This document shows, in pieces, positions 45,697 through 53,965 of a DNA stretch of 64,000 bases. Location of the stretch: assembly GCF_002245895.1 (NCBI RefSeq), contig NZ_NPJZ01000001.1:4891501-4955500 (forward strand), read 5' to 3'. Source of the stretch: Rhodococcus sp. OK302 (GTDB lineage: Bacteria > Actinomycetota > Actinomycetes > Mycobacteriales > Mycobacteriaceae). Every line of letters starts with the position of its first letter. Positions within the stretch are counted from its first letter, which is position 1. A program made the translations under genes and the position numbers. The notes beneath the pieces were generated by a model, which saw only the letters and a list, made by a program, of their open reading frames with translations, did no database searches and was not told where the DNA came from.

Positions 45697-45715
45697 TTTG
45701 TAGGAAACCTACAAA
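45697..45715. promoter_or_regulatory. 19-bp perfect inverted repeat upstream of fabD, candidate MabR operator
   Basis: tttgtaggaaacctacaaa: 8-base arms around aaa. It lies 67 bases before the fabD start and just after mabR, in the region where the orthologous regulators bind. Assignment is by position and symmetry. Confidence 0.6.
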
Positions 45716-45781
45716 ACGCGCAAGCAGAGTTCATCGCGACCGACATCTCGCAGGCGGCTCCGCACAGTGTTCTCTTAGTAA

Positions 45782-46690
45782 GTGATTTCGTTGCTCGCCC
45801 CAGGACAGGGCTCTCAGACACCCGGCATGCTCAGCCCATGGTTGACGCTGCCCGGCGCGCAAGACCGTCTTGAACTGTGGTCGAAAGCCGCGGGCTTGGA
45901 CCTCGTCCGTCTTGGCACTACCGCAACAGCCGAAGAGATCACCGATACATCGGTCACTCAGCCGCTCGTCGTAGCAGCTGCCCTCCTCGCTTACGAGGAA
46001 ATCGAATCACGGGGCCTGCTCGGCTCCGACGTGATCGCAGCCGGTCACTCTGTGGGCGAACTCGCCGCAGCCGCGATCGCCGGCGTCATTTCCGCTGACG
46101 ATGCCGTCGCACTCGCCGCCGTTCGCGGTGCCGAGATGGCCAAGGCCTGCGCCCTCGAACCGACGGGTATGTCCGCAGTCCTCGGCGGCGACGAAGCTGA
46201 AGTTCTGGCACGCATCGAGGAACTCGGCCTAGAGGCAGCCAACCGCAATGCCGCTGGTCAGATCGTCGCAGCAGGTCTACTCACTGCTCTGGCAGAACTC
46301 GCGACCAACGCACCCGCCAAGGCCCGGGTACGCGCACTTCCCGTCGCCGGCGCGTTCCACACGCGGTTCATGGCTCCGGCTCAGGACGCCGTCGCAGCCG
46401 CTGCCGCCAAGATCACGCCTTCCGATCCGACACGGACTTTGCTCTCCAACTCGGACGGATTGCCGGTCACCTCCGGTGCCGATGCACTTTCCAAACTTGC
46501 TGCTCAGGTTACCCGCCCCGTCCGCTGGGAACTCTGCTCCGCATCGCTGCGGTCTGCCGAAGTCACCATGGTCGTGGAGTTGCCGCCTGCTGGAGCCCTC
46601 GTCGGTATCGCCAAACGTGAAATGCGTGGCACGCCGACGTTGGCCCTCAAGAACCCGGAGGATATCTCCGAACTGCCCGGACAGCCGTAG
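45782..46690 (+). CDS. fabD: Malonyl-CoA:ACP transacylase
   Basis: 302 aa from a GTG. The catalytic elbow GHSVGEL carries the serine at 90; PGQGSQTPGML opens the protein and AFHTRFMAPAQDAV holds the catalytic histidine. It moves malonyl groups from CoA to the acyl carrier protein made by the next gene, supplying FAS-II. It is the first of four fatty-acid genes transcribed together. Confidence 0.96.
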   Translation: MISLLAPGQGSQTPGMLSPWLTLPGAQDRLELWSKAAGLDLVRLGTTATAEEITDTSVTQPLVVAAALLAYEEIESRGLLGSDVIAAGHSVGELAAAAIAGVISADDAVALAAVRGAEMAKACALEPTGMSAVLGGDEAEVLARIEELGLEAANRNAAGQIVAAGLLTALAELATNAPAKARVRALPVAGAFHTRFMAPAQDAVAAAAAKITPSDPTRTLLSNSDGLPVTSGADALSKLAAQVTRPVRWELCSASLRSAEVTMVVELPPAGALVGIAKREMRGTPTLALKNPEDISELPGQP

Positions 46691-46704
46691 TCCGAGCGCT
46701 CCAC

Positions 46705-46734
46705 CCACGTTCAGCTTCCGAACGCTGAACGTGG
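46705..46734 (+). promoter_or_regulatory. Intercistronic hairpin between fabD and acpM
   Basis: An 11-bp perfect stem (ccacgttcagc with its complement) and an 8-base loop, 14 bases after the fabD stop. No T-tract follows. It could protect or allow processing of the acpM message, which is needed in large amounts. Confidence 0.5.
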
Positions 46735-46771
46735 CGCACTACCTCAATCGATCAAGAAGGGAGCCACACCA

Positions 46772-47047
46772 GTGGCCCACACTCAGGAAGAAATCATCGC
46801 GGAACTCGGCCAGATCGTAGAGGAGGTCACCGGTATCGAGCCTTCCGAGGTCACCGCTGACAAGTCCTTCGTGGACGACCTCGATATTGACTCCCTGTCC
46901 ATGGTCGAGATCGCTGTCCAGACCGAAGACAAGTACGGCGTCAAGGTTCCGGATGAGGATCTTGCAGGCCTGCGCACCGTCGGCGACATCGTTGCCTACA
47001 TTCAGAAGCTCGAAGCCGAAGGCGCCGAAGCCAAGAACGCAGAGTGA
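46772..47047 (+). CDS. acpM: Meromycolate-extension acyl carrier protein
   Basis: 91 aa from a GTG behind agaagggagccac. The phosphopantetheine site is [11 protein letters not shown] with the serine at 41. Like mycobacterial AcpM it has an extended C-terminus ([13 protein letters not shown]) beyond the usual 78 residues. It carries the growing chain for FabD, KasA and the other FAS-II enzymes. It ends seven bases before kasA. Confidence 0.96.
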   Translation: MAHTQEEIIAELGQIVEEVTGIEPSEVTADKSFVDDLDIDSLSMVEIAVQTEDKYGVKVPDEDLAGLRTVGDIVAYIQKLEAEGAEAKNAE

Positions 47048-47054
47048 GCCGACC

Positions 47055-48305
47055 GTGACTTCCGCTTCTACCCGCAGGGGGAAATTTCCCGACATCGTAG
47101 TCACGAGCCTCGCGACTTCGACGTCGGTAGCTGGTGATGTGGATGGCACGTGGAAGGCACTGCTCGCCGGCGAAAGCGGCATCGGAGTCCTCGACGACCC
47201 GTTCATCGAAGAATTCGACCTTCCGATTCGCATCGGCGGGCACCTCAAAGTTTCACCGGACGAGGGCCTCTCGCGAGTTGAAATCCGACGGATGAGCTGG
47301 GTCGAGCGACTCGCGCTCACCCTCGGCCGCACAGTGTGGAGCAATGCCGGTAGTCCCGAGGTCGATCAGGACCGCCTCGCGGTTGTCATCGGCACCGGAC
47401 TCGGCGGCGGCGACACACTGATCAATGCCGTCGACAAGCTCCGTGAGGGCGGATACCGCAAGGTGTCTCCGTTCGCGGTGCAGATGGTCATGCCGAACGG
47501 GCCGGCTGCGACGGTGGGACTGGAGCTCGGCGCCCGGGGTGGCGTCATCACTCCCGTCTCCGCCTGCTCGTCCGGTTCCGAAGCTATCGCTCACGCTCAC
47601 CGCATGCTGGTCATGGGTGACGTGGACATGGTGGTGGCCGGCGGTGTCGAGAGTTTCATCGACGCCGTTCCCATCGCAAGCTTTGCCATGATGCGCGCGA
47701 TGAGCACCAACAACGAGAACCCGACTGCGGCTTCACGTCCGTTCGACAAGGACCGCGACGGTTTTGTGTTCGGTGAGGCTGGCGCTCTGATGATCCTCGA
47801 AACCGAGGAACATGCCAAGGCACGCGGGGCTACGATTCATGCCCGCCTGTTGGGCACCGGAATCACCTCCGACGGCTATCACATCGTGGCACCACATCCC
47901 GAAGGGCTGGGCGCGGCGCGAGCGATGACTCGCGCGATCGAGATGGCCGGTCTGACCAAGTCGGATATCAAGCACATCAATGCTCATGCCACTGCGACGC
48001 CGATCGGCGACATCGCAGAGGCTGCAGCAATCAATGCCGCAGTGGGCACTCACGCTGCGGTGTACGGACCGAAATCCGCGCTGGGACATTCGATCGGCGC
48101 TGTCGGCGCACTCGAATCCGTCCTGACGGTTCTGGCTGTGCGCGACGGAATCATTCCGCCGACGCTCAATCTCGACAACCAGGATCCAGAGATCGATCTC
48201 GATGTCGTCAAGGGCGAAGCCCGAACCGGCAGCTTCGATTTCGCACTGAACAACTCGTTCGGTTTCGGTGGGCACAATGTTGCGCTCGCTTTCGGCCGGG
48301 CATAG
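47055..48305 (+). CDS. kasA: Beta-ketoacyl-ACP synthase II (KasA/FabF type)
   Basis: 416 aa from the GTG at 47055. The nucleophile is Cys171 in [13 protein letters not shown], the same residue number as in M. tuberculosis KasA. The two active-site histidines are in [12 protein letters not shown] and [13 protein letters not shown], and [13 protein letters not shown] closes the protein. It elongates acyl-AcpM with malonyl-AcpM toward long or mycolate-type chains. Mycobacteria have a second copy, kasB, in this operon; here accD6 follows directly. Confidence 0.95.
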   Translation: MTSASTRRGKFPDIVVTSLATSTSVAGDVDGTWKALLAGESGIGVLDDPFIEEFDLPIRIGGHLKVSPDEGLSRVEIRRMSWVERLALTLGRTVWSNAGSPEVDQDRLAVVIGTGLGGGDTLINAVDKLREGGYRKVSPFAVQMVMPNGPAATVGLELGARGGVITPVSACSSGSEAIAHAHRMLVMGDVDMVVAGGVESFIDAVPIASFAMMRAMSTNNENPTAASRPFDKDRDGFVFGEAGALMILETEEHAKARGATIHARLLGTGITSDGYHIVAPHPEGLGAARAMTRAIEMAGLTKSDIKHINAHATATPIGDIAEAAAINAAVGTHAAVYGPKSALGHSIGAVGALESVLTVLAVRDGIIPPTLNLDNQDPEIDLDVVKGEARTGSFDFALNNSFGFGGHNVALAFGRA

Positions 48306-48409
48306 CCAGTCGTTGTACCTGTCCGCGGGTGACGCCAAAGAACACAGCGTCGCCCGCGGGCACACCGATCGGCAATTAACCCGAAGGCACGTAATTGAAG
48401 GAGGACGCG

Positions 48410-49843
48410 ATGACCATTCTGGCCCCCGTGACAAAGTCCGAATCGTCGACAGACCCACGCGATCCCCTTGCGCGCCTGGAGAATCTGTTCGATCCGGGAA
48501 CTACCGTTCCTCTCCACCCTCGTGACAAATCCGGTGTACTCGCGGCATCCGGAATGATCGACGGTATTCGCACCATCGCCTACTGCTCGGATGCCACCGT
48601 CATGGGCGGCGCTATGGGTGTCGATGGGTGCAAGCATCTTGTCAGCGCGATCAATACCGCCATCGACGAGCAGACTCCCATCGTGGGCCTCTGGCATTCC
48701 GGTGGCGCCCGCCTGGCCGAGGGCGTCGAAGCCCTCCATGCCGTCGGACTTGTTTTCGAGGCGATGGTCCGCGCGTCGGGCCTTGTCCCCCAAATCTCTG
48801 TAGTTCTGGGCTTTGCCGCCGGCGGAGCCGCCTACGGTCCCGCACTGACCGACGTGGTCATCATGGCGCCCGAAGGTCGTGTTTTTGTCACCGGCCCCGA
48901 CGTCGTACGTAGCGTCACCGGCGAACAGGTCGACATGATCTCGCTCGGCGGACCCGACACCCACACAAAGAAGTCCGGTGTCGCACACATTGCCGCGCAC
49001 GACGAGTCCGATGCCCTGCACCGCGCCCGACGACTCGTCTCCATGCTCTGCGAGCAGGGCACGTTCGATCAGCGTGCTGCCGAACTCGGCGATTCCGATC
49101 TGCGGGCCATGATGCCGGCGTCGGCGAAACGCGCCTACGACGTGCGGCCGATCGTCCACGAACTACTCGACAACGTCGAGGGCGAGTCGAGTTTCGAAGA
49201 GCTGCAAGGAAATTACGCCCGCAGCATCGTGACCGGATTCGGCCGGATGGCGGGCCGCACTGTCGGCGTCATCGCCAACAATCCGCTTCGTCTGGGCGGA
49301 TGCCTCAATTCCGAGAGTGCGGAGAAGTCGGCACGATTCGTGCGCTTGTGCAACGCATTCGGAGTTCCGCTGGTGGTTGTCGTTGATGTCCCCGGCTACC
49401 TGCCGGGTGTGTCGATGGAATGGGAAGGCGTCGTCCGACGGGGCGCGAAACTGTTGCACGCCTTCGCCGAAGCCACCGTTCCCCGCGTCACCGTGGTGAC
49501 CCGAAAGATCTACGGCGGGGCCTACATCGCGATGAATTCTCGTGCACTCGGCGCAACGGCCGTATTCGCGTGGCCGAATTCCGAAGTTGCTGTCATGGGA
49601 GCCAAGGCCGCTGTGGGGATCCTGCACAAGCGTGCCCTGGCCGCCACACCCGACGACGAGCGTGAGGCCTTGCACGATCGACTCGCAGCCGAGCACGAAG
49701 CCATTGCCGGTGGCGTGGATCGGGCCGTCGAAATCGGTGTGGTCGACCGGGAAATCGATCCCGCCAAGACTCGCAGTATCGTCACGGCGGCTCTTGCTGC
49801 GGCACCGAACGTACGCGGAACCCACAAGAACATTCCGTTGTGA
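48410..49843 (+). CDS. accD6: Acyl-CoA carboxylase beta chain (AccD6)
   Basis: 477 aa from the ATG at 48410, preceded by aaggaggacgcg. It is a carboxyltransferase: the N-half has the oxyanion-hole region HSGGARLAEGVEALHAVGLV and GFAAGGAAYGPALTD, and the C-half has VVDVPGYLPGVSMEWEGVVR and KIYGGAYIAMNSRALGA. It transfers carboxyl from biotin on an AccA subunit to acetyl- or propionyl-CoA, making malonyl-CoA for FabD. Placement after kasA matches mycobacteria. Transcription ends at a long palindrome. Confidence 0.95.
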   Translation: MTILAPVTKSESSTDPRDPLARLENLFDPGTTVPLHPRDKSGVLAASGMIDGIRTIAYCSDATVMGGAMGVDGCKHLVSAINTAIDEQTPIVGLWHSGGARLAEGVEALHAVGLVFEAMVRASGLVPQISVVLGFAAGGAAYGPALTDVVIMAPEGRVFVTGPDVVRSVTGEQVDMISLGGPDTHTKKSGVAHIAAHDESDALHRARRLVSMLCEQGTFDQRAAELGDSDLRAMMPASAKRAYDVRPIVHELLDNVEGESSFEELQGNYARSIVTGFGRMAGRTVGVIANNPLRLGGCLNSESAEKSARFVRLCNAFGVPLVVVVDVPGYLPGVSMEWEGVVRRGAKLLHAFAEATVPRVTVVTRKIYGGAYIAMNSRALGATAVFAWPNSEVAVMGAKAAVGILHKRALAATPDDEREALHDRLAAEHEAIAGGVDRAVEIGVVDREIDPAKTRSIVTAALAAAPNVRGTHKNIPL

Positions 49844-49845
49844 GA

Positions 49846-49889
49846 AACGTGGAGGGCGGGCCGCTGATCAGCGGCCCGCCCTCCACGTT
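49846..49889. terminator. Bidirectional terminator between accD6 and the DUF3145 gene
   Basis: A perfect 22-bp self-complementary stem (left arm begins aacgtggagggcgggccgct) spanning 44 bases with no loop bases. It lies between convergent stop codons, three bases after accD6 and four before the DUF3145 end. Confidence 0.85.
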
Positions 49890-49893
49890 CACA

Positions 49894-50400
49894 TCAGCTC
49901 ACTCGACGGTGTAGCCACATCACTTCTGCGCCCTCACCGGAGCTTCGGTACGGTTCCAACTCTTCATCCCAGGGCGCGCCCATCGCGCGATCGATCTCGG
50001 CCACGATGTCGCCGCCCGCTTTCATGATGGATCTCAGTCGCATCTCGCCGACCATCACATCACCGTTTGCACTGGTGGAACCCCGCCACAGCCCGAGCCC
50101 GGGTACATGGCTGTAGCGTTCGCCGTCCACCCCGCAGCTTGCATCCTCGGTGACCTCGAATCTGAGCATCGGCCACACGCGCAACGAATCAACCAGTCTT
50201 GCACCGGTTCCGACGGGACCGGACCAATCCGTTGTTGCACGAAGCAGTCCGTTGTCTGCCGGCTGAGAAGTCCATCTCAGCTTGGCAGGACTCGCCAACG
50301 TGGCGGACAAAGCCCAGTCCACGTGCGGGCATAACGCAGCGGGTGACGAGTGGATGTAGACCACACCAGCCGTCAGATCCGCGAGGTGATTCGATTGCAC
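49894..50400 (-). CDS. DUF3145 family protein
   Basis: 168 aa from a GTG. The family pattern is clear: GVVYIHSSPAALCPHVDWAL, KLRWTSQPADNGLLRATTDW, LRVWPMLRFEVTEDAS and GAPWDEELEPYR. It is found only in actinobacteria, cytoplasmic, of unknown role, and often close to the FAS-II genes, as here. It converges on accD6. Confidence 0.92.
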   Translation of the reverse strand: MQSNHLADLTAGVVYIHSSPAALCPHVDWALSATLASPAKLRWTSQPADNGLLRATTDWSGPVGTGARLVDSLRVWPMLRFEVTEDASCGVDGERYSHVPGLGLWRGSTSANGDVMVGEMRLRSIMKAGGDIVAEIDRAMGAPWDEELEPYRSSGEGAEVMWLHRRVS

Positions 50401-50538
50401 ACGAGCCTCCTGCTTCGACGAGGGACGTCTTCCCCAACGACCTCTGCCGAGTTTGTGAAGCAGGCTCGATTGAACAGTGTGCCTGTGTTGCCTGTGTTGC
50501 GCTAGTGAAACGGGAGAAAATTGTTACCTATTTGTCTG

Positions 50539-51363
50539 CTATTTCCCCGCTATTACGTGATCGGACACCTCGGTCCATAACGGCTTGGCCCAGTCCCCAA
50601 ATGGTCGATCGGTAAGAACGACGCACGCCGTGTCGATACTCGGATCAACCCACAAGAAGGTTCCCGACTGGCCGAAGTGACCGTAGGTAGCCTCGGAGTT
50701 CTCCAGACCGGTCCAGTGCGGATTCTTGTGACCGCGGATCTCGAAACCCAAACCCCAGTCATTGGGGCGCTGGGAGCCGTATCCCGGCAAAATTCCGTTC
50801 AAGCCGGGAAACTGGACCGAAGTCGCCGCTTTGTGCGTCTGCGGCGAAATCAGCGTCGGAGCGAGTAGCTCTGCAGCGAACTTCGACAGATCCTCGGCTG
50901 ACGCCTGGGCTCCGTGCCCCGCAGGCCCCACCAATTCTGCGGTGCGCATCTGCAACGGTTCAAAGACGGCCTCGGCTAGATAGTCGGCAAAAGGTATCGA
51001 CGTCTCGCTCTCGATCAATTCGGCGAGCACCTCGAACCCCGCACTCGAATAGATGCGCTTCGACGCGACGGGCGCCTGGACCTTCCGCTCCCCGAACGCC
51101 AATCCCGACGCGTGCGCGAGCAGATGGCGAACGGTGGAACCATCGGGACCTGCCGGCTGATCAAGCTCGACAGCACCTTCTTCGACGGCAACAAGAATTG
51201 CGTACGCACACAACAGTTTTGTCACCGACGCCAACGGAAAGACCCGATGCTGATCGCCGTGGAACGCACGAAAGCGGCCGCCCTCGTCGGAATTCTTTCC
51301 CGAGAGAACGACCGCTGCCGCATGGTCGACGGGCCACTGATCGATTACGTCAAGACTGTGCAC
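50539..51363 (-). CDS. Serine beta-lactamase-like hydrolase
   Basis: 274 aa, class C/esterase branch. The SxxK nucleophile is in PLASVTKLLCAYAI, the tyrosine motif corresponds to IYSSAGFEVL, and the third motif is GHFGQSGTFLWVDP. No signal peptide is seen, so it is probably an intracellular esterase or peptidase rather than an antibiotic-resistance enzyme. A conserved tail VVLTDRPFGDWAKPLW follows. It is leftward, 38 bases upstream of the end of... the next leftward gene (NDMA dehydrogenase) whose stop lies at 51401. Confidence 0.82.
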   Translation of the reverse strand: MHSLDVIDQWPVDHAAAVVLSGKNSDEGGRFRAFHGDQHRVFPLASVTKLLCAYAILVAVEEGAVELDQPAGPDGSTVRHLLAHASGLAFGERKVQAPVASKRIYSSAGFEVLAELIESETSIPFADYLAEAVFEPLQMRTAELVGPAGHGAQASAEDLSKFAAELLAPTLISPQTHKAATSVQFPGLNGILPGYGSQRPNDWGLGFEIRGHKNPHWTGLENSEATYGHFGQSGTFLWVDPSIDTACVVLTDRPFGDWAKPLWTEVSDHVIAGK

Positions 51364-51400
51364 TCGATCAGACTACTGGCCCATGGATTCAGTTAACTGA

Positions 51401-52528
51401 TCACCAGTCAGCTTCGGTGTAGCGGATGACGCCACGGATGTTCTTGCCGTCCAGCATGTCCTGGTATCCCTCGTTAACCTCTTCGAGGCTGTAGGTCCGA
51501 GTGATCATGTCGTCGAGGTTGAGCTTGCCTGCCTTGTACATCGCAAGGAGGTTCGGAACGTCCTGACGGGCGTTGCCGCCGCCGAAGATGTTGCCCTGAA
51601 GATCCTTCTGCAGCATGGACATCAGGAACAGGTTGAGCTTGACGTCCATGTCCGTGAGGTGACCCATGGCGGTGACGACGCAGCGGCCGGCCTTGGCGGT
51701 CAGGATCATGGCCTCTTCGACGTACTCGCCCTTCATCTCACCGACGGTGATGATGACCTTCTGAGCCATCCGACCGTGGGTTTCGTTGATGATCGGTTCG
51801 ATTGCGGCCGCAGCACTTTCGTAGGCGTGCGTGGCACCGAACTTGAGGGCCTGCTCGCGCTTCCACGGCACCGGATCGATGGCGAAGATCTTGCGTGCAC
51901 CGGAGGCCACAGCGCCCTGAAGTGCACTGATGCCAACACCGCCGACACCCATGATGACAACGTCTTCACCGGGCTTGACGTCGGCTACGTGTGTTGCCGA
52001 TCCCCAACCGGTAGGAACGCCGCAACCGACCAGTGCGGCAACCTCGAACGGAATGTCCCTGTCGATCTTCACGACGGACGACTGGTTGACGACCATGTAC
52101 GGAGAGAACGTTCCGAGCAGGCACATCGGGATCACGTTCTCGCCGCGAGCCTGGATTCGGTACGTGCCGTCACTGATCGCCTGGCCACTGAGGAGTCCCA
52201 TGCCGAGGTCGCAGAGATTCTGGTGTCCGCCCGAACATGCCGGACAGGTTCCACACGCGGGGATGAAGGACAGGACCACGTGGTCGCCGACCTCGAGGCC
52301 GTGGACCTCGGCGCCGACCTTGGTGATGACACCGGAACCTTCGTGTCCACCCATTGCGGGGAACGACGCCATCGGCGTTGCGCCGGTGACGATGTGGTGG
52401 TCGGAGTGGCACATTCCGGCCGCTTCCATGCGGATCTGGACTTCACCGGCTACCGGCTCGCCGATCTCAATCTCCTCGACGGACCACTTCTCGCCCAGGC
52501 CCCACAGGATTGCACCCTTGGTCTTCAC
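51401..52528 (-). CDS. NDMA-dependent alcohol dehydrogenase (zinc-type), second copy
   Basis: 375 aa from the ATG at 52528. It has the same architecture as the copy at 9542: GMCHSDHHIVTG, GGHEGSGVI, structural-zinc cysteines in CGTCPACSGGHQNLC, nucleotide fold VVIMGVGGVGISALQGAVAS, and the closing NIRGVIRYTEADW. The two share most motif residues but differ throughout, so they are old paralogues. Enzymes of this group oxidise primary alcohols using tightly bound NAD and an external acceptor. A KstR-like operator lies 67 bases upstream, and the beta-lactamase-like gene follows 37 bases after its stop. Confidence 0.93.
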   Translation of the reverse strand: MKTKGAILWGLGEKWSVEEIEIGEPVAGEVQIRMEAAGMCHSDHHIVTGATPMASFPAMGGHEGSGVITKVGAEVHGLEVGDHVVLSFIPACGTCPACSGGHQNLCDLGMGLLSGQAISDGTYRIQARGENVIPMCLLGTFSPYMVVNQSSVVKIDRDIPFEVAALVGCGVPTGWGSATHVADVKPGEDVVIMGVGGVGISALQGAVASGARKIFAIDPVPWKREQALKFGATHAYESAAAAIEPIINETHGRMAQKVIITVGEMKGEYVEEAMILTAKAGRCVVTAMGHLTDMDVKLNLFLMSMLQKDLQGNIFGGGNARQDVPNLLAMYKAGKLNLDDMITRTYSLEEVNEGYQDMLDGKNIRGVIRYTEADW

Positions 52529-52594
52529 GTCACTTCACCTTTCATTCGCACACCCGCATCTTTCTTTGTGACCATAGCCACAAATGATCGAAAT

Positions 52595-52608
52595 TGGAAC
52601 GTGTTCTA
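52595..52608. promoter_or_regulatory. KstR-type TetR operator (candidate)
   Basis: tggaacgtgttcta fits TnnAACnnGTTnnA, the operator of the cholesterol-catabolism repressor KstR in rhodococci and mycobacteria. It is 67 bases upstream of the NDMA alcohol dehydrogenase start. A 14-base motif with six fixed positions can occur by chance. Confidence 0.4.
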
Positions 52609-52761
52609 ACGAAAGATTTAGATTCGCAGGTCAGACGCGCTATTGAGCTGGACTTTCGGCGTGGCGCCCAAACCTGGGATGACCCACTGAGTGGGACAAC
52701 CAGGTTGTCGGACCGCTCGCTCCAGCCATTGCGCGCACCGTCCGATGCGGAGCAGACTTTG

Positions 52762-52965
52762 ATGATGGGCAGTCCCGGGGATCGGCACGGGGAACATCCG
52801 CAACGCACACCGGCCTACGGCGTGGTCATGATCATCGTTGCCCTCGCTGCAGCGATCACAGTCAGTTACGTCGGGCCGGTGTGGTTGCGGATCACGGTCT
52901 ACATCGTCGCTGTAGTGACGATTGCAGTCGGATTCGTGTTCACGCTGCGCGACTACTCGACCTAG
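52762..52965 (+). CDS. Two-pass small membrane protein, unknown
   Basis: 67 aa from the ATG at 52762, chosen because cggagc precedes it at good distance. The frame is open back to 52594, but the longer version would begin at a TTG inside a likely operator. After a hydrophilic start (GDRHGEHPQRTPAYG), two membrane helices (VVMIIVALAAAITVSYVGPV and ITVYIVAVVTIAVGFVFTL) follow and a short charged end. The plan resembles the DUF3040 or similar actinobacterial small membrane families, but I cannot assign it firmly. Confidence 0.5.
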   Translation: MMGSPGDRHGEHPQRTPAYGVVMIIVALAAAITVSYVGPVWLRITVYIVAVVTIAVGFVFTLRDYST

Positions 52966-52983
52966 TTCGGAGCTCTCGTGATC

Positions 52984-53029
52984 GTGAAGGATTTCGTTCG
53001 CTGAGCGAGTGAAATCCTTCAGGATCGCG
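52984..53029. repeat. 46-bp palindromic repeat, copy 1
   Basis: Identical to 53658-53703. The core is an almost perfect palindrome: gaaggatttc pairs with gaaatccttc and ttcgct with agcgag, one mismatch. Copies stand after the genes ending at 52965 and 53639. It may act as a terminator or be a mobile repetitive element. Confidence 0.8.
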
Positions 53030-53111
53030 GGGCTGCGTAGTCGAGCCGAGTATCTATACCAATCGGACAAAAGACGTAACGGTTGGTCGAGAATTCGAGA
53101 ACTATGTAGGT

Positions 53112-53639
53112 ATGACGCAGCCTCCGCCGCCTTTCCAGCCCGATTCGAACGTCGACCATGCGTGGCACGACGGCTATAACCTCGGCCTCGGCCACGGCGC
53201 CGCCTCGGTCCCACGTCCGACGCACCCTGTGGTCTGGGTTGTGACGGGTGCGGTGGGCGCCCTCGCGATCGCCGGTGCAGTGTTCGGTGCAATCGCGCTG
53301 ATCGGCAAGGCAAACGCACCAAGCGCGTTCACGATGACGGGAACCATGAGCTTGGACTCCAGCGACTCGAGTTCAACCGGCTCCGGCTGCGTCGGCGATG
53401 GCGGCTATGACGACATTCATTCCGGTACCGAGGTGAAGGTAACCAACGGGAATGGCAAGACGCTCGCCACTGGCAGACTCGAAAGTGGAGACAGGTCCAG
53501 CGGCGAGTGCGTCCTGCCGTTCACCATCAAAGGTGTACTGGCAGGCAGTGAGTTTTACGAGGTCGAGGTCTCCCACCGCGGTGGGTTGACGTACTCCGAG
53601 GCGGAGGCACGGGAGCCCCTGTCCTTCTCGCTGGGCTAA
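53112..53639 (+). CDS. Single-pass membrane protein with small secreted domain, unknown
   Basis: 175 aa. A proline-rich start (QPPPPFQPDSNVDHAWHDGY) is followed by a membrane helix (PVVWVVTGAVGALAIAGAVFGAI) and an outside domain of about 100 residues: a Ser-rich stretch, then CVGDGGYDDIHSGTEVKVTN, KTLATGRLESGDRSSGECVL and FYEVEVSHRGGLTYSEAEA. Two cysteines probably form a disulfide. The layout matches other orphan membrane proteins in this genome. The gene sits between two copies of a 46-bp palindromic repeat. Confidence 0.7.
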   Translation: MTQPPPPFQPDSNVDHAWHDGYNLGLGHGAASVPRPTHPVVWVVTGAVGALAIAGAVFGAIALIGKANAPSAFTMTGTMSLDSSDSSSTGSGCVGDGGYDDIHSGTEVKVTNGNGKTLATGRLESGDRSSGECVLPFTIKGVLAGSEFYEVEVSHRGGLTYSEAEAREPLSFSLG

Positions 53640-53657
53640 CGCCAGCGCGGCGCGATT

Positions 53658-53703
53658 GTGAAGGATTTCGTTCGCTGAGCGAGTGAAATCCTTCAGGATC
53701 GCG
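53658..53703. repeat. 46-bp palindromic repeat, copy 2
   Basis: Identical over 46 bases to 52984-53029. It lies between the membrane-protein gene and tRNA-Met, ten bases from the tRNA's 3' end, so it could terminate both converging transcripts. Confidence 0.8.
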
Positions 53704-53712
53704 CAGAGGAAG

Positions 53713-53786
53713 TGGGGCGGGTGGGGCTCGAACCCACGACCAATGGATTATGAGTCCACGGCTCTAACCGACTGAGCTACCGCCCC
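53713..53786 (-). tRNA. tRNA-Met (anticodon CAT), probably elongator
   Basis: Read leftward: acceptor ggggcgg pairs with ccgcccc, D-arm gctc..gagc, anticodon stem gtgga/tccat around ctcataa, T-arm gtgggttcgagccccac, discriminator A. 74 bases. A paired first acceptor position excludes an initiator. The loop ctcataa is typical of elongator Met; tRNA-Ile with modified CAT is less likely. Confidence 0.88.
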
Positions 53787-53965
53787 ATCCGAAATACACT
53801 GCATCTCGGCGCGTCCGAATGTTACCGGCCCATCCGACGCACATCACAACCGGGCAGGTTGTGACTGGTCCACCTCACATGAGTGCACGAGATATGGACT
53901 TGGTCGGCATTAGTGCGTGAACCCGATACCGTTGGAGAGCACACCCCACGGAACAGGATCATCAC

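Noticed and set aside
50470-50510. Short tgcctgtgt tandem repeat as a CRISPR or VNTR
   Set aside because: Only about two units are present, with no spacers; no CRISPR-like array is visible anywhere in the window.
52594-52761. Upstream extension of the small membrane protein to a TTG
   Set aside because: The TTG overlaps a likely operator and has no ribosome site; the ATG at 52762 has one.
53713-53786. tRNA-Ile with a modified CAT anticodon
   Set aside because: The ctcataa loop and arm sequences fit elongator Met better; the point cannot be settled without identity-element analysis.
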